Source: Flavobacteriaceae bacterium (GTDB lineage: Bacteria; Bacteroidota; Bacteroidia; Flavobacteriales; Flavobacteriaceae). From it: a stretch of 64,000 nt of DNA. Below, one piece after another: positions 62,729-64,000 of this stretch; position 1 is the stretch's first letter; every line of letters begins with the position of its first letter. Where the stretch lies: assembly GCA_017857815.1 (NCBI GenBank), contig JAFMCL010000013.1, positions 1 through 64,000 on the forward strand, given 5' to 3'. Position numbers and translations under genes: made by a program. The notes under the pieces were generated by a model that searched no databases, was not told where the DNA came from, and saw only the letters and a list, made by a program, of their open reading frames with translations.

Positions 62729-64000
62729 AATTTTAGTAATTTCCTTTAGTGTATTGCTTAGTGTTGTTTCATGTGTTGGCGTGGATAAAGAGCAAACAAA
62801 ACCAAATATAATTTATGTACTGGCAGATGACATGGGTTATGGAGACGTATCGAGGCTCAATCCAGAAGGTAAAATAAAAACGAAAAACTTAGACCGAATG
62901 GCTGATAGCGGGATGATCTTTACGGATGCCCATACATCGTCATCGGTTTGCACGCCCACCCGATATGGCATCCTTACAGGAAGGTACAGCTGGAGGAGCA
63001 AACTAAAAAGTTCTGTATTGACAGGCAAGTCAAAAGCCCTAATTCCCTCGAGCCGAACAACCGTGGCCTCAATGCTGAGCGACCAAGGCTATCAAACAGC
63101 CTTTATTGGCAAATGGCATTTGGGTTGGGATTGGGGACTTAAAAATCCTGATGAGACTCGTGGTGAGGGATGGAACAAAGAGGATTTTGAAAATTTGGAT
63201 TTCACCAAACCCGTGACCAACAATCCCAATGATTTGGGCTTTTCTTATTCCTATGGGCTCTCAGGCTCATTAGATATGGCGCCCTATGTCTATGTAGAGA
63301 ACGGTCGTGTTACGGCACTACCTGATACGATCACCGTTAACAAAGGTAAGTACTCCTGGTGGAGAGAAGGTCCAACCGCCAGTGATTTTGACCATGAGGA
63401 TGTGACACCAAACTTCTTCCGTCGGGCTAAAAAATATGTGTTCGAAAAAGCGAAAGAAGGCAGTCCATTTTTTCTGTATCTGGCGTTGCCATCCCCCCAT
63501 ACGCCCATACTACCCACCGAAGATTGGGAAGGCATAAGTGGCCTCAATCCTTATGGAGATTTCGTTATGATGATCGATAGTTATATGGGGCAATTGCTAG
63601 AGTCCATCAAGGCAGCAGGAATTGAAGAAAACACCTTAATTATTTTCACTACTGACAATGGTTGTTCACCTGCTGCAGGAATTACAGCATTGCAAGATTT
63701 GGAACATTATCCCAGTTATCGCTATCGGGGTCACAAGGCTGATATTTATGAAGGCGGACACCGAGTTCCATTTATTGTCAAGTGGTCCGGTAAAATAAAA
63801 AGAGCCTCCATAAATAATCAGGTAGTTTGCACTACGGATTTAATGGCTACGTTGGCTGATATTACTGAATATTCACTTAACGATAATGAAGGAGAAGACA
63901 GTTTTTCAATGCTTCCACTGTTTAAACAAAATAGTGCGGATGAGTCCACAAGAAAAACCATAGTACATCATTCCATAAATGGAAGTTTTGCCATTAGAAA
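62718..64000 (+). CDS. Type I sulfatase lipoprotein, 5' part (cut by window end)
   Basis: The first 427 codons of a formylglycine-dependent sulfatase of the alkaline-phosphatase superfamily. Signal peptide with lipobox VVSC (Cys19). Metal ligands DD at 37-38 (LADDMGYGD), catalytic Cys78 in CTPTRYGILTGR (CxPxR consensus, to be oxidised to formylglycine by a maturation enzyme), GKWHLG with Lys132 and His134, and TTDNG. Such enzymes desulfate algal polysaccharides or host glycans in marine Bacteroidota. The stop is beyond 64000. Start ATG 62718, overlapping the CxxC gene by 11 bases. Confidence 0.93.
   Translation, partial: MKNRILVISFSVLLSVVSCVGVDKEQTKPNIIYVLADDMGYGDVSRLNPEGKIKTKNLDRMADSGMIFTDAHTSSSVCTPTRYGILTGRYSWRSKLKSSVLTGKSKALIPSSRTTVASMLSDQGYQTAFIGKWHLGWDWGLKNPDETRGEGWNKEDFENLDFTKPVTNNPNDLGFSYSYGLSGSLDMAPYVYVENGRVTALPDTITVNKGKYSWWREGPTASDFDHEDVTPNFFRRAKKYVFEKAKEGSPFFLYLALPSPHTPILPTEDWEGISGLNPYGDFVMMIDSYMGQLLESIKAAGIEENTLIIFTTDNGCSPAAGITALQDLEHYPSYRYRGHKADIYEGGHRVPFIVKWSGKIKRASINNQVVCTTDLMATLADITEYSLNDNEGEDSFSMLPLFKQNSADESTRKTIVHHSINGSFAIR

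Noticed and set aside
1-64000. CRISPR array, insertion sequence, prophage or defence island
   Set aside because: No arrays of direct repeats, transposase, integrase or known defence domain could be seen on either strand.

Overview
The window is an AT-rich chromosomal segment from a member of the Bacteroidota, most likely a marine-type Flavobacteriaceae. The evidence is the gene content: the gliding motility lipoprotein GldJ, the type IX secretion (T9SS) proteins PorV and a plug-domain protein, the Na+-translocating NADH:quinone reductase operon with ApbE, and Bacteroidota-type promoter boxes (TAnnTTTG). Shine-Dalgarno signals are not obvious. Almost all of it is dense housekeeping DNA. I see no insertion sequence, prophage, CRISPR array, toxin-antitoxin or defence module.

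Layout. 1-8.5 kb: the 3' end of an M3 peptidase, a rhodanese protein, a UbiA-like membrane protein, glycine dehydrogenase gcvP, a ketoacyl synthase III homologue, an MlaE/MlaF-type lipid transporter pair, a SprT-like protein and an SDR enzyme. 8.5-15.7 kb: pdhC-pdhA-porV on the minus strand, then divergent gldJ-murF. 15.7-21 kb: acetyl-CoA synthetase, two tiny membrane proteins, tRNA-Val(GAC), a 1-kb non-coding stretch with an orphan strong terminator (candidate small RNA), a flavin reductase, an O-methyltransferase and tatA. 21-32 kb: M1 peptidase with two downstream hypothetical proteins, GNAT, an M15 peptidase, yaaA, rluD and a PASTA protein diverging from ddl-coaD, a NUDIX gene diverging from pyrE, and birA. 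32-36.4 kb: rsfS-ftsH-LUD protein-cdsA-psd, a compact operon. 36.4-48.6 kb: valS, a DUF1573 protein, an aminotransferase, murB, dtd, rsgA, gpmI, a thioredoxin-like protein, map, a methyltransferase and an adhesin/tail-fibre-like surface protein. 48.8-56.1 kb: nqrABCDEF, a conserved 119-residue protein and apbE, all on the minus strand. 56-64 kb: T9SS plug protein, apaG, rsmG, a fatty acid desaturase, an aminotransferase, a DEAD-box helicase, a CxxC membrane protein and a sulfatase cut by the window edge.

How genes work together. The nqr operon carries its own flavin transferase (ApbE), which attaches FMN to NqrC and NqrB. PorV and the plug protein belong to T9SS; GldJ links T9SS to gliding. 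MurF, MurB, Ddl, the M15 peptidase and the PASTA protein serve peptidoglycan. CdsA and Psd make phosphatidylethanolamine, and FtsH sits in the same operon. PdhA/PdhC, Acs and GpmI handle central carbon.

The most notable observations are: an orphan terminator plus promoter-like box in the 1-kb intergenic region; absence of porU between gldJ and porV; an altered flavinylation motif in NqrB (SGET); the uncharacterised small protein in the nqr operon; and the fact that all eleven convergent protein-coding junctions are overlapping or at most about 20 bp apart. No convincing new multi-gene system was found.
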